A stretch of 64,000 bases of DNA from Montifringilla adamsi. Its lineage: Eukaryota > Chordata > Aves > Passeriformes > Passeridae. Shown here in pieces: positions 23,539-37,095 of this stretch. The stretch is taken from contig JAGGNK010013670.1 of the NCBI GenBank assembly GCA_017590115.1, positions 1,320,016-1,384,015 of the forward strand, given 5' to 3'. The notes beneath the pieces were generated by a model. It saw only the letters and a list, made by a program, of their open reading frames with translations, had not been told where the DNA came from and ran no database searches. The position numbers were made by a program, and so were the translations under genes. Position 1 is the first letter of the stretch. Every line of letters begins with the position of its first letter.

Positions 23539-25936
23539 TCTCCCCTCCCCGCTCCAGGCCTGGGGCTCCCAGGGGACACAGGCACTGCACAGCCATCACA
23601 AAGCTCTGCTCAGGGAATGGGCTGGAGCAGGGGAAGGGCCATGGGTTGGTTTGGGATCCCCACAGCTGCTGCAGACCCCAGGAGAGTCCCTTCTCCAGCT
23701 CCTTGGACAGCTCAGGCTGAGTTACCAAGCAGAGGACACACCACCAGTGCAGCAGCAGAGGGAAATGAGAAAGATCAGGAGCTTGGACCTGTTCTGAGCC
23801 TCTGCAAGGTCTTCCTGGAGGTGGATTTAGCTCCTGTGGGTCTGTTGGGCAGCCCCAGAGATGAATTCCAGCCAGGATAAAACCACAGCAACACCTGGCT
23901 CCCCAGGAGATTTCCATAGTGGGAAATCTGATCACTGACCCAGGCTGTTGTCAAGCTCATCAAATTAAAACATCTCAACAAACCATACCAATATTATCAG
24001 AACTGAAATGAGTTTCAGCAGCTCTTCTCTTGGGAGTGGAGGGGAGTTATCAGTCAAGCCCAAATGTGAACAGGACCTAAGCAAGAGCTAAAAAGCAGAG
24101 GAATTCCAACCCTGCCTCTCATTTGTTTCTTGGAAAGCCATTTCTTAGAAAACTAAAAGGCAGATAAATAATAGAAAAGGATCTTCACTAAGAAGATAAT
24201 TTGTTTTCAGGGATGTAAGTGGCAAATGCTGAATTTCTTTTTCATCTTGCCTTGAGTTGCAGCAAACCGTCACTCTAACATGGGCAGCAAGGGAAAAACA
24301 TACTTATTATCAGAAAACAATCACTGCCAGATCTGATAACAATCTGACATTAACAACTGTGGGGATTCTGCTGCAAGGATGTCTTGTGTTATTTAGAAAA
24401 CAAAAAAGAAAAAAATCCTGAGGGGCGAAAGCACACAAACAAATAATTGTTTTACATCCTATTAATAAACCTCTACAGCTCATGCCTCCCTCAGAAAACA
24501 CTTACAGTCCTGCTATCACCTTCCAGAGCAAGTTACCAAATGACATTTACCATTCCTAAGGTTAAAAACCCAATCACAACTGTCCTAGAACCTGCCAAAA
24601 CCATAGGGGGGGCTGTTTTCCTCCAGCCATTCTGCAGTGGGACACGACCTCCTTTTGTAGGGGTTCCTGCTCCCCGCAGCCAAGGCTGGAAGGATTTACT
24701 CCCTCCTTTGTTTTTCCAGTCTTAATCCCTGTTTGCAGCTCCAACAGCAGCACCATTCACACAGCCAAAGACATTCCAGAGGTCAAGATCAGCTTTTAGG
24801 TGACTTGAGTTGGGTACAAAACTCTCCACTTGGCTTCTGACTCCCAGCTTCAACCAGTGGGGGATCTGTCAACCCACTGACCCCATCCAAACCCAGCTAA
24901 AGCCTTTGGACAGCAAATCTTTTGGCTGTACCTTCTAAGGATGCACCTAAATGGATCCCAATGTGCACAGGCAGTAACAGCACTGAGTGAGTGGTGAAAT
25001 ACCAGAGGGTTTTTGAGTTTCACCAAAGGCTGTAGGATAGTCTGACTTCTCCACAACAGGTTAGGAAGCCACTAATAAAATCAGAGCTAATCACAGCATT
25101 GAAAAGGCCAGAAAACCATATCCAGATGTATCTAAATAGGTGAAGTAACAATCCAGATGGTTCAAATAAAGGAAGACAATTTTTCATTTTAGTTTTTACA
25201 TGTGTCTTGAAGGACTCAGCCACAGCAGGCACTGCAGCTGCTGAAGTTCCTGTACCCACTGAAGTCACTAAGCTCATTGGAGCTCCTGTGTCCTGCTCAT
25301 GCTGAATTCACAGCAGAATCCTTCTCACTTGTTGGGGTTTTTTTACACAGTTGATGCTACAGTGTGTACTGCAGTTTCTTAATGAGTTTGTATCTGTTCT
25401 TAGATTTTACACAAAAGGTTTTTTTAGGCAAGTTCAGGTTCTATGTGTGCAGACAAAGTAGGGATTTGAGTGGGGTGTGTGGAAAGATTTTTCACTAAGC
25501 ACTCTTCCATCTGAAAATGAAGTTTTGTTTCTTCACTGGTATTTTCTGGAGTTCAAAATAAACCTTTACATCCTGCACCATTCTGCATTACTGTCCTCAC
25601 CCCTTAGTAGTGACCTCCTGTGAGTTAACCCCTCAGCTGTGCCCCCAGGCTCACAGTAGCCACTCCAACACTGAAAATGGGATAAAAGCTGCAGCCAGGT
25701 CTTGAGCACATCATAGAAATCTCTTTATCTTTAATGGCCCAGGAATCCTCTGCACCCTCATGGCCATTCCTAAACACAGGCAGCCACCAGCAGGCATGTC
25801 CTGCCTGGATTGCTCCACATGGTGCTGGATTTAAACCAAGCCACTGCCCAGGATTGGCTGGGGCAGCAAAAGGCATCCAAGAACCACGAGGAGCCCCCAG
25901 CAGTGCCAGTGTCTGAGCAGGGTTGAGCCCAGGGGC
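23539..25936. other. Unannotated intronic sequence
   Basis: Nothing recognised. Confidence 0.45.
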
Positions 25937-26050
25937 ACAGAATCATGGAATCCTAGAATGGTTTGGGCTGGGAGGGCCCCTAAAGATCATATCATTCCAC
26001 CCCTCTGCCACATACTGAACTTCACCTAGCTCCAACCCCTCCCAAATACC
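25937..26050 (-). mobile_element. CR1 LINE 3' terminal fragment
   Basis: CACAGAATCATGGAATCCTA and GAATGGTTTGGGCTGGGAGG, with a duplicated ATTCTATG-type CR1 terminal unit, then ATCATATCATTCCACCCC. Similarity fades after about 26,040. Confidence 0.85.
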
Positions 26051-27494
26051 AAACCTCCTGAGGACAGATGTCCCAATCTCTCTGATGGTCCCTGCCCCCT
26101 CCATTGCGTGTAAAAGGCCTTTGCAAGACAAATCCCACTAACAGGAGACTCCCTGCCTGGACCTTCCTCCTACCCTGTGCTCTTCGTTGTCCTTGTTTTG
26201 TTCTGGCAGCTTGGTTTGGGGTTTTCCCTGCAGTGGTGGAACACAGAGCTGGTGCAGTGTGTGACCCTGCCAGCCCTGGAGCTGCTCTTCTCCTCACCCT
26301 CTCCAGTTCCTGCCTCTGGAGGGTGACCTGGGCACCGACTCTCCCCTGATGTGAGTGCAAATCACTTGACAAGTTTAGCTTCATTTTGACTGTGCCTACC
26401 AGGGAAGGGTCACTTACAGACTCCATCATCTCCTCCCTTGTCTCAAAGGATTATAATTTGTCCATTGCAATTCACATCAGGATGCAATTTGGCAGGTAAG
26501 TTAGAAGTCTGGAGGCAATTATTTTTCTTTCTTTGGAGAAACGGGTTATATTCATTCAGTTATTTCTCAGTTATTTATTTTAGATGGAGCACAGGGGGGG
26601 AAAAAAGGAAAGGAAAACAAGATGGGTTTAGATTTTATGATAGGCTTGACACTTGATGTTTTGACATCTTAGCAGGGTTGATTATACTGATATATGCAAT
26701 CCATGCATCTAATTCTACCCTAGAGGAAAGGGCTGTAACAGAGTGTCTCAGCTCTTACAGCCAGGTATTCGTGTGCCAATGAAAACAACCATTATGGCAA
26801 ATCCTTAGGACTCACCCCCACAGAACAGTCACAGCTATTATTAGCCAGTGTAAATCACCTCATTTGTAACAGATGAGATTTCTTCCTTTGAATCCGATGA
26901 GTGATGTGCTGCTCTCAGTTTAACAGGAAACACCTTTCTTAAACCAGTGATTGTCCTTAGAAACGTGGCCAAAAACTACATTTAAATTATACTCAGGTTT
27001 TTACAGCAGCACAAGTGACAGGGACCTTCCTGCCCATGAGCTGACCCTGCTATGACCTCTCCTGCCAAATACAACCCTGATGTTCACACCATCATCCAGC
27101 CTTGCCAGTGCTGAGGTGCTCTCTGGGCACCACAAATTAAAGGATTAATGCCCAGATCTAAGGAACAACCTGGACAAAACAGAAAGGATTCAATACAGAT
27201 GAGTGGCTTTTCGCCACACAGCCTCCTTGTAAAGCTTTGGTGGACTCTGGTGGAGCTCAAGACAGTTTTCAAGCTGTATTTTTCCAGACCCTGATTTATT
27301 AGTTATATTTTCACTATTTTCTCTATTATCTCTTTACCCTATAAATGTGGTTTCCACATGGCTCAAAGAATAACTATCAGAACCCTTCCCCTTTCTCGTT
27401 TGTGCTCATCAGATGGATTTGGAAAAGAACGACTGAGCCCAGATCTGTCAGCAGGTCCCAGGATGGACTCAGCCCTGTGTCGCCCTTTCACAGC
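26051..27494. other. Unannotated intronic sequence
   Basis: Nothing recognised. Confidence 0.45.
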
Positions 27495-27770
27495 ATCTCA
27501 GAATGGGTTAGGTTTGAAGGGACATTAGAGCCCATCCAGTGCCACCCCTGCCATGGCAGGGACACCTTCCACTGTCCCAGGCTGCTCCCAGCCCAATGTC
27601 CAGCCTGGCCTTGGGCACTGCCAGGGATCCAGGGGCAGCCACAGCTGCTCTGGGCACCCTGTGCCAGGGCCTGCCCACCCTGCCAGGGATTTTCAATCTC
27701 ACTCTACTCTCATTTAACTTCCTATCAATCACTAAACCCACTCCCAAGCTCATTTCCATTTGAAAAAGCA
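27495..27770 (-). mobile_element. CR1 LINE 3' tail (5'-truncated)
   Basis: Young-type reverse tail from CTCAGAATGGGTTAGGTTTG through the CTGTGCCAGGGCCTGCCCA block, ending near TTCCATTTGAAAAAGC. Confidence 0.92.
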
Positions 27771-29340
27771 AATAATTAGAAAAGAGTGGTTCCAGAACTC
27801 CCATTTCTTGGAGCTGGTGATTACTTATTTCAGCAGTTAAAAAGAAGATAGAGTAAGTTTTATTTTAGCCAATTAAAGAAGTTCCACGTGAGCTCCCTGT
27901 CAGCCCAAACCCATTCCATGTGAGCACAGCAATGTGCAAAGCTGCCACTGAAACAGTTCAATGAGGCTTAGCCTAGAATAAATTTGCCAGATCAGATCTT
28001 TACTTGAAAACTGAATTTCAGGAAACTGCAGTTTTTCTTGAAAATCTTTTCAGGCACCATGCCCTGCAAAACAGCCAGTGAGATTTCCCTGACATTCCAG
28101 TGGAAGCCCAAGTTTTACCAGAGACTGCAGAGATTTAAAGTCACAGTATAATCTCACCTTCAGGTTCTGGGCCCACTTCCCTTGTCAATTAACCTGTCAG
28201 CCAGCAGTCGGCTCTAATTAATTAAATCCTTCTTTAATGAAAAGAATTTGCCTTGAGCACAGTCTGTCAGCTCCAGAACCACTCTCCAACTGGGATGTGT
28301 CACAGCAAACCCCATTAAATACCTGCAGGGAACTCAAGACCAGCAGCAGCCTCACACTCCCCTTGCCTTCTGCAGACACTTCTGTTATTTTTCCATGTCT
28401 CCACCCTGCTGTCACAAGAGGCCCTTTCCTCCTAAAAGCTGCCCTTGCATTTGGCCCTGATACACCTTTGTCCCAGCTGCTTGCAGAAGTTATATTTGTG
28501 TGTCCATCACCCCAGAGCAGAGGGGCTCCCAGACAAAATTCTAACACCAGAGGCCTCTGAGAACACCTTTTTTAGGAAATACTGAGGGTCTGAGGTGGAG
28601 ATTTCTCAAAATATACAGCAGGACTCATCCAGAATTCTGGCTCTAAGAATAAGATTTTAGACTATTTCTGTTCAAATTATCCAGTGTCAGACTTTGTGGA
28701 TTCCATGGACACTGGGACTGCACAGACACACCACACTCCCAAACCCTGGAACAGCCACAGCTTGGGAAGAACTCCCCAGAAACCATCTCTGTGTATGCCT
28801 TCCCCAGGTGGCAGGAGATGGACACAGGGAGCTTTTCTCTGGGTGCACTGCACTAGGAAAACAGGGATAATCCCTGTGCTAATGATCCCCCTGCTTCCTT
28901 GACTTCAAAGGGCCTGGGATCACAGCTGTAATCTTCTGCAAGTGTTAGCAAACAAAATTACAAGTTTTAACTCTACAGGTTCCAACAAATTCCCCTTACC
29001 CTCAGTGCAGCAACAGACTTAAAAATAGATGTAATGAGCAGCTTTGGATCTGCATAAATCCCCTCTGGAGTTCATTAATGATTTCATTTCTGGCAAGACA
29101 CCATGTCAAACGAGAGAGCATTATTAAAAACATACATATATTTATGTACCTGAAAGTGCATTCCTGCAGATGCTCAGGGAGAAAAGGAGGCTGTGTAATT
29201 TTGGTTTACCTTTTAAAGAACATGATTGTAACGGTGTGTAACTCTAAAGCCTTTTGTTCTCAGAACTAATTGCAGCTCTCCAAGGGATGCCTGAATCTAC
29301 AATTATTTTTACATTTGAGAAAATGGGATTTGAAGGTTTA
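27771..29340. other. Unannotated AT-rich intronic sequence
   Basis: Nothing recognised. Confidence 0.45.
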
Positions 29341-29780
29341 CCATGGAATCATGAAGTGGCTGGGGTTGGAGGGGACCTCAAAGCCCATCCAGTGCCACCC
29401 CTGCCATGGCAGGGACACCTTCCACTGTCCCAGGTGCTCCAAGCCCCAGTGTCCAGCCTGGCCTTGGGCACTGCCAGGGATCCAGGGGCAGCCCCAGCTG
29501 CTCTGGGCACCCTGTGCCAGGGCCTGCCCACCCTCCCAGGGAACAATTCCTAATTCCCAATTACCCTCTGGCAGTGGGTGGGAAGCCATTCCCTGTGTCC
29601 CTCCATCCCTTTTCCCCAGTCCCTCTCCAGCTCTCCTGGAGCTCCTTCAGACACTTGGAAGACCACAATAAGATCATTCCAGAGCCTCTCAGCAAAGCAT
29701 CTCCAGCCCCTGGAACATCTTCATGGCCTCCTCTGGACTCATCCCAACCTTTCAAGTCCTGTACTCAAACACAAGCATCT
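29341..29780 (-). mobile_element. CR1 LINE 3' tail, longest young copy
   Basis: From CATGGAATCATGAAGTGG and GGTTGGAGGGGACCTCAAAG to CTTCATGGCCTCCTCTGGAC and CAAGTCCTGTACTC, well into the region upstream of the tail. It shares the GGGAACAATTCCTAATTCCC segment with the copies at 16,962 and 31,000. Confidence 0.93.
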
Positions 29781-30999
29781 CTGATCTTGCTGCTGTTTGT
29801 TCCCAATCTGCACAATAAATGTGAATTACTGCTCCGTGCAGCTCCCACTTCACACCAGGGCTGCTGGTGCATGAAATGCCAGGAATGGGATTTCACCCCA
29901 GGAATGTGCCTGCTGACAAGGCAAGGTTCAACACGTCCATCAGCAAACCACCCTCAGGAAATTCACTCCTGGCTGACGTGTTGTTGTTGAAAGAAGAGAA
30001 ATCTCAAACACACCGTGTCAGAAAGTATGCGCTGCCTGCACCTCCCTTTACTCCTCAGGGGAAAAGGTAAATAGAGTATAAGCAATTTTCTTTAAAAGAA
30101 AAAAAAAATCTAACCTGCCTGAGATGTAGGGAAATCATTTAACTTCTTCCTGCCAGAGCAAGTTCTCGGCATGCTTTTTCCATATTAAAACCACAGCCCA
30201 ACAGAATGGATTCACTCCATCCACAAAGGGCAAAGTTTAAGTTGCAGAGAGAAAATGAAAACCCAGTGATAAACTCTGGGTTTTAAGCAGTGCTTAAGTT
30301 CCATGGTTAGCCAAAGGAAAGCAAATAAAACCTAAATATTCAAATGGAGACTGCTAAAGTCTGTTTATCATTTCCTGAAGAACCAGCTCAAAGACTGAAT
30401 CCTATTCCCTGCCTCCTGTTTGCATTTGGAAATTACTTTATCCATAATATGTTTACTAAAATAAGCAACATGAACACATAAATTCTGAAAGCAGACTTTT
30501 ACCCACAAACCAGACTGATCCCTGAGCCTTGAATTTCCATAGCTGCCCTGGTTATTTTGGCCACTCCTCGTTCTGACTGCTAGCAGCAGAAGAATCATAA
30601 AACATTGCAGAAAAATGCTACAGATTCTTTGCCAAAACAAGTAACATTCCCCCCAAAGCATCCTTCTGAATCCCTTCCAGCAACATCACAATGCTGCTTC
30701 TCTCTCTTCTCCCCACGCTCTGCTTACCAACACTGCCTGCCTGAGCTCAGCAAACAACAGGAACAGGAACATCCTCATCCCTGCTCGGCTGCTGGGCACA
30801 CACTGGGACTGAGCCGGCAGAAAATCCCAACTTGCTGCTCACTCACAAGCACAAAAAAGGAGTTAAAAACTGCTAAAAAAGGAGTGATTCCAGGAAATGT
30901 CAGCTTACAGAGTCAAGCATACACTTGTGAATATACTTATTTTATTTTATCCACGAAGTCACACAGGATTGGCAATATCAGCTACTCAGAGAACCCCAA
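29781..30999. other. Unannotated intronic sequence
   Basis: Nothing recognised. Confidence 0.45.
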
Positions 31000-31320
31000 A
31001 CAGTTTGGGTTGGAAGAAACCTTAAAGCTCATCTCACCCCACCCCTGCCATGGCAGGGACACCTTCCACTGTCCCAGGCTGCTCCCAGCCCCAGTGTCCA
31101 GCCTGGCCTTGGGCACTGCCAGGGATCCAGGGGCAGCCACAGCTGCTCTGGGCACCCTGTGCCAGGGCCTGCCCACCCTGCCAGGGAACAATTCCTAATT
31201 CCCAATATCCCATCCATCCCTGCCCTCCTTCAGTTTAAACCATTCCCTGTGTCCTCAGACCCAGCTGTGAACTCCAGGGTGTTTTCCTGCAGCTCCCTGG
31301 ACACTTCAGAGCCCCGTGCT
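31000..31320 (-). mobile_element. CR1 LINE 3' tail (5'-truncated)
   Basis: Young-type reverse copy: CAGTTTGGGTTGGAAGAAAC, the CCTTCCACTGTCCCAGGCTG block, GGGAACAATTCCTAATTCCC, and AGCTCCCTGGACACTTCAG near its 5' limit. A short G-rich GGGGATTTGGG repeat follows at about 31,330-31,370. Confidence 0.92.
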
Positions 31321-32934
31321 GCTGGAGACCTGGGGGATTTGGGAGGTCTGGGGGATTTGGGGGATGTGGATGTGCCAGAAGGATGAGCAGAGCAGTGCTG
31401 GGGCTGTGGGGAAGGGCAGCACCCAACACCCTCTGAGGATGTGGGACTGTGCCCCTGTGCCATGTGCTGGCACAGCCCAGCTGACCCAAAGGGCTGCAGG
31501 ACAGTGACCGCCCCAAAGGGACTGTCCTGCTGGGGACACCTGATTCTGGGGACCCTGGCACAGCCATTGCTGCCCTTTCAGGACACAATAACACACACCA
31601 CAGAGTTTTCATTGCTGCTGTGTAAACTGCCAGAACAATCAAAACCATCATTAGAGACAAGTTACCAGCTAATCGAAATTTTAAGTATGCACAGCAATCA
31701 ACTTTAAATTAATTATATCAGACTACAAGGCACAGATGCATCACTCCCTGTCACATCCACAGACCCCCGAAGATCACAGTGCGTGAATGCCACTGTTTTT
31801 TAATTCTGATTTCATCAAATGCCTTTGTTAAGCCTTTGTTTCAAGTTGCCAGCCCTTTACCTGCAGGAAAATGACCACGACTCGCCCTGAGCTGATGAGG
31901 AGATCCCACACACATTCCCCAGCTGTCCCCTGTGTCCCAGCACTCTCTGAAGCGCGGTGGCTGTGGTCACCAGGGGCTGTGCACACAGCACACACACTGT
32001 GCTCAGGGTTTGCTTCACCCAATTATTTGTTTGTCACTTGAGAGACCTCTGCATCGAGCAGGTATTGTCAAGTTATTTTTGGCCCCGATATAGTGGCAAA
32101 ACATAATGAGGCCTTGAGGTGAACAACCACCCTGGCAGCAAGGCACTGAGCTGATGTGCTGTTGAAAGCTGGAGAGCAATTAGGTTATTTGAGTAAGAGG
32201 AGATGCTGGACAGGGCATGTGAAGACAGAGAAAACAAGCTTAAGTATTAAAACACCAACCCCCTCCTTCAAGTTGTCAGCTATTTAAGCAAGGTGTTAAT
32301 TTACTGCAGGCTGGATTGTCGACAAACTGAATTTTTTTATTAATTCAAAAGATGCACAGACTTGTCCCACATGCACATATTGCCCAGCCCTTTCCAGACA
32401 AGTGGAACAGCTTGCCAGATGATTGTTATCACCATTTAATTGTATTACAGTGATTCCCACAAGTGCTGGCTGTGAGCCTGGTGTGCACAGAGTGAGGGGC
32501 TGTGCAAACAGGGCCAAAGGTGGGCTGTGGAGTGATAACTTCAGACTAGGAGTGAGCATCAGGCACAGAGAGCAGATCCAGAAGCAGATGGAAAAACAGC
32601 TCAGTCCAGGCCCATCGCCCCACGAGGCAGCTCACAGGCATGGAGTGACCTGAGGAGCACAAGGGTAGGGCACAAGTCCTCCCCCCTGCTCTGTGGGTGT
32701 CCCCTGGTGTCCATGGCACTGGTCAGTGATGGTGCCACAGCCAAGGAGTCCCCAAACACACCTGGCACTGCACAGCACCGGGCTCTGCAGAGGACACCCT
32801 CAGCCCCAGCTGAGGTCGCACTGTGGGAAGGGGTTCTGACCTGTCTGACTGATCACACTGGGCTTTATCTGCCCAAACTGCATCACAGAAGTGCACACAG
32901 CATCTGAGGGCAGCATTGGGCCATGATCTTTTAA
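31321..32934. other. Unannotated intronic sequence
   Basis: Apart from the short G-rich repeat at its start nothing is recognised. Confidence 0.45.
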
Positions 32935-33075
32935 AGAATCACAGAATGGGTTGGGTTGGGTTGGAAAAGACCTCAAAGCTCATCTCATTCCAACCCCCCT
33001 TCCCTGAGACACCTTCCACTATCCCAGCTTGTTCCAAGCCCCACCCAGCGTGGCCTTGGACACTTCCAGAGGGTC
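32935..33075 (-). mobile_element. CR1 LINE 3' tail, short
   Basis: AGAATCACAGAATGGGTTGG, GGTTGGAAAAGACCTCAAAG, then CACCTTCCACTATCCCAGCT and GGCCTTGGACACTTCCAGAG. Older than the main group. Confidence 0.9.
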
Positions 33076-35428
33076 ACTTTTAGAAGATATTAATTTTTGT
33101 AAAATATTTATGCAGATACATCTACCTCTAGAGATTAGCCCCTTCCAAGTACAAATTCATAGGTCACTAATTTGGGCATAACATATATAGAGAAACCATT
33201 GGGAAAATACAAGCGCAGGTACAACAGCCAAGTTTTAGGAAGCATGACCCCCAGCATGGAAAAAAGCTGTTAGACAAGAAAAATGACCTTTGCAACACAG
33301 AAACAAGAGTTTTCTAATTCAATCCATAGAGCCAGTTGGTTTTGCTTTACCCTTCCAAGTGGTCAAGGACGAGGTTCTGCACCCCAAGGTTATGATTTCT
33401 CCTGGAGCCTGGACTGAGCAGGTCACAGGAGCTGTTTTGCTCATGACTGTGGCTGAGGGCTGGCTGCAGATGAGAGGACACTTCTCTAGCTGCACAGGGA
33501 GCAGCCCCACAGGCACAGGGACATCCCCAGTGCAGGGTGAGCTCATCCCTCTGACCACTACAGCCTGGTGTATTCTGAGGGTTGCTCACCCTGCCTGCAG
33601 CCAGACACAACTGTTCCAAGAATGAACTGGGCTATAATGAGCTGCTTGCTCAAGAACCACGTCTGCAAAACGACTCTGGCTGGAGTGGCTTTTGATGTGT
33701 CTGATGCAGCCATGGGATTTCTCTTGGCATGGTGAAAGAGGTGGAACCTGGTGATCCAGGATTGCTCCTGAGCATGCTCTCATCCCTGAATATGTTCAGA
33801 GAACCTGGCATAACCCTTTCACACTGCTCCTTCCAAAACCCTGACTGCCTTCCATCTTTCCACCCACATCTTTCCCAGATCCCAAAGGCTCTGCAGGCTG
33901 TGCATTCATACAGCAACAATCCTCATCTCCAAATCAACACCCACCTGACTGCGAGTTAGGAACACAAGGCTGAACTTCTGGCAATGAATGAGGACCAGAA
34001 CAAAGGCCAAGATCATTCCCCTGCCTTTCCTGATGAGGAGGTGAGGTGAGAGCCCAGGAGTTCACGCCATCTCCTCCCCTTGAAAACTGTGTAAACCTGT
34101 TTAGACCTCAGAAGGATCATGAGGAGGATCTGAAGAAGCTCCCCTAGATGCAATCAGATGGAAGAGGAAAGATTCCAGCTGTTCTCTCTCAGGGAATGTC
34201 ACAAACTCAGCATGAGATTTGCCATCTATCACAGCCTGAAGTGTCTCCCTGCCTCCCTAACCAAAACACCTGAGGATCAACTGCCCTGGGAGAGCAATTC
34301 CCTTCATGACAAGAGTTTCTTTGTGCTAACCCAGGGTGCCAGGAGAGCTGGTATTTGAAGTTCCAAAGCTGACCCAGCCCTGAGGCTGAGATCCACAGCA
34401 GGCACTGTACTCCTGGCACAGCCTCCCACCCTTTCCCAGGGGCAGCAGGTCCTGCCTGCTGAAAAACTGCCAAAGTCAGATTATAATAATAATTTATCTC
34501 AGCAACACAGGCAAGGAGAAAAGAAAAAACCCAACAGTTATTATCACAGGACAGAACAAACTGGTGCTGAGGTCCCCAGGCAGCTCCCACACCTGCTGCA
34601 AGCTGCACAGGCCCCAGGCACACAACCCCAGCAACAAACCCAGCCAGCAGCAGCAAAACCAGGACCTTGCTCATCTGCTTTTGATTTTTAAACCCTGCTT
34701 CTCTTAACAAATGAAGTTTCAGTGCTTATGGGACCAACAACCTAGTAAATGAACTAAGTATTTATTTGTGGCTTTATTACTTGGCAGACCCATTTCCATG
34801 GAGTCATTTTTCCTCAGGACCCAGCTTGCTCTGCAGCAGCTGTTTTCTCTTACCAGCCACTCAAATTCCTTTGCCTCTAATTTCCAAAAGTGCCCACTAA
34901 CTTGAAGTACTTGGAAACTACAGCAAATGGTTGTGGGAGCTCAGCAGCACTTTCACCTCATCCCCCTTCCCAGGTTCTTCCCCATCTCCCTCACCAAGGC
35001 CTGAGCTGGCCCAGGTGCCCCAGTTCTCCAGACCTCGCAGTTCTCCAGACCCCCAGTGTTGTGCAACCCCAAGAAGGACCCTCAGAGCACAAAGTGACCC
35101 GGGAAAGGTTCCCAAGGGGGCTGGGGGAGAAGGTGGATTGGCCCATGCCATCCATGATTTTTGAATCACTACAGGTGAGGGGGGAACAGGAGGTTTGGGG
35201 AGCTCCTCTGACTGTGAACAGGAGATTGGAATAAATCAGGTGGCTCTGTAGGGCTCAGGGCAATCTGTGAGTGTGCCTTGAGCCAGGATTTCAAGTGCCA
35301 GGGGGAATCCTGCTGCATTAGCAGACTCCAGCTCTTGTGGGGTTTGGGGCTTGTGCTGCTGGACTTGTGAACTCCCTCCTGGCCCCACTCTGAGCAGCCT
35401 TAGCAAAAGATGAGGTCTTCAACTCCAC
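33076..35428. other. Unannotated intronic sequence
   Basis: Nothing recognised. The 167-codon minus ORF at 34207-34710 has a hydrophobic start but no family resemblance I can name and no splice context. Confidence 0.45.
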
Positions 35429-35458
35429 AAAAAACAAACAAACAAACAAACAAACAAA
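35429..35458. repeat. (AAAC)n microsatellite
   Basis: About six AAAC units after a run of A. Confidence 0.95.
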
Positions 35459-35498
35459 TTTATTTGGAACAACATTTTTGGCTTAGAAATTCTGGACT

Positions 35499-35705
35499 GT
35501 GGGGGTGGGCAGGCCCTGGCACAGGGTGCCCAGAGCAGCTGTGACTGCCCCTGGATCCCTGGCAGTGCCCAAGGCCAGGCTGGACACTGGGGCTGGGAGC
35601 AGCCTGGGACAGTGGAAGGTGTCCCTGCCATGGCAGGGGTGGGGTGGGATGACCTTTAAGGTCCCTTCAAACCCAACCCATTCTGGGTTTGTACAATTCT
35701 ATTAT
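35499..35705 (+). mobile_element. CR1 LINE 3' tail (5'-truncated)
   Basis: Forward CR1: GGCACAGGGTGCCCAGAGCA through AAGGTCCCTTCAAACCCAAC and CATTCTGGGTTTGTACAATTC. It is the only piece in intron 6 opposite to AUTS2. Confidence 0.92.
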
Positions 35706-36978
35706 AATTAGAGGAGCCCCCTCCCAGCTCCCACCTCACTTTCCCAGCACACCTAAGTCAAGGCCATTAACTGCTCTAAAGAGCACTTCACTCAGTTTAT
35801 CTGCTCCTCTGTTTGCCACTTTCTAAGTATACATTGACATTGGCTTTTTTAAACCACTTGAACACAGTGCAAGACACACTTGAGGCTTCTCTCAGTCAGT
35901 CACATCCAGCTTAGAGCTTCTGTTACACAGAATAACTGAATGCCTAGGACAACACCAGGACAAGTGCTGATGGCAGCTGAAGCTCTGTCCTGATCCTTCA
36001 GCACCTTGGTGGGGCAGCCCCTCTGCCCTTGCCCAGGCTCTGCCTCCTCCCACCCCATCTTTCACTTGAGCAACTCAGCTGCAAAATTACCTTACTTTTT
36101 TTTTTTTTTTTTTCCCTCCCTTCTGTGTTTGGGTTTCTGGTGAGCAACCACTGAGCTCACACTGCCCAACTCTGATGCCCAAAGCCAGGGCAGTAGCCAG
36201 GAGGGGGAAGAGAATGGGACCTGCTGGGGACAGAAACAGCAAAAGGGAGCTCGAGTCCCCCTCATTCACCAACATCCAGTAGGGATAAAAAAAAAAAAAG
36301 GAAATCTCAGTGATCCTGGGGGCTGAGAGTGCCCAGGGTGTCCCAGGATTTATTCCTGTGACATTCATCCAGAAGAGCATTCAGGGAAATGCTGGGTGTC
36401 AACAAGTGTTTGAAGCCAGTGGAGCAAGGAAGCACAAGACCGAGCTGAAGCCTAAACAAGGACAAATCAGAGCCTTTTTATCCTGCCCCCTGAGCCCAGA
36501 AATGCTCTCTCACAACCCCCTCCATTTCTTGAGACTCATAGCATCCCTTCATAACCAGACCCTGTCTTTTCCTTTGGATAATCTGTGCTGAGCCCTGAGA
36601 AAGCTAAAAATTCACCAGACTAAAGTGTCATCCTTCAGAAAGTCTTCTTTGCCACCAGAAGGAATGTGGCAGCTCTTACTGGGAAGCTTGATTTCAGTTT
36701 TTCTGCCTACTCAGACAAATATTATTGCACTCAGGTCATACACTGAAGAGTTCCTTCACATGTTCAGACTCTGTTTTTCTAGGAAAAAGAGCCGAGATTT
36801 TGGAAAGCAATAGTGAGATCTGCCTGTGGTTCTCTGCTCCTATTCCCACACTTTGGAAAACAACAACTAATTCATAGAACTCCATGGGCTTCTGTGGGCA
36901 GTCTGCATGATAAAATAACATCTGACTTTGTGGGATGGTTTTGTGTGCAGAAACATTTAAAATATGTCGGGGTGGTGA
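35706..36978. other. Unannotated intronic sequence with a poly(T) run
   Basis: A run of 18 T lies at 36096-36113. Nothing else recognised. Confidence 0.45.
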
Positions 36979-37095
36979 TTAATCATGGAATGGTTTGGGT
37001 TGGAAGGGACCTTAAAGCTCATCTCATTCCATCCCCTGCTGTGGACAGTGATACTTCCACCAGACCTGGTTGCTCCAAACCCTGTCCAACCTTTC
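36979..37095 (-). mobile_element. CR1 LINE 3' tail, short
   Basis: AATCATGGAATGGTTTGGG, TTGGAAGGGACCTTAAAGCT and CATCTCATTCCATCCCC; similarity ends near CCTGTCCAACCTTTCTG. This is the last recognised transposon before an element-poor stretch of about 18 kb. Confidence 0.92.

Noticed and set aside
23228..23935. 235-codon minus-strand ORF and overlapping plus-strand ORFs of 182 and 186 codons
   Set aside because: They are kept open by the ATCCCC-type simple repeat and read as repeated Met-Gly-Trp or Pro-Ile-Ser.
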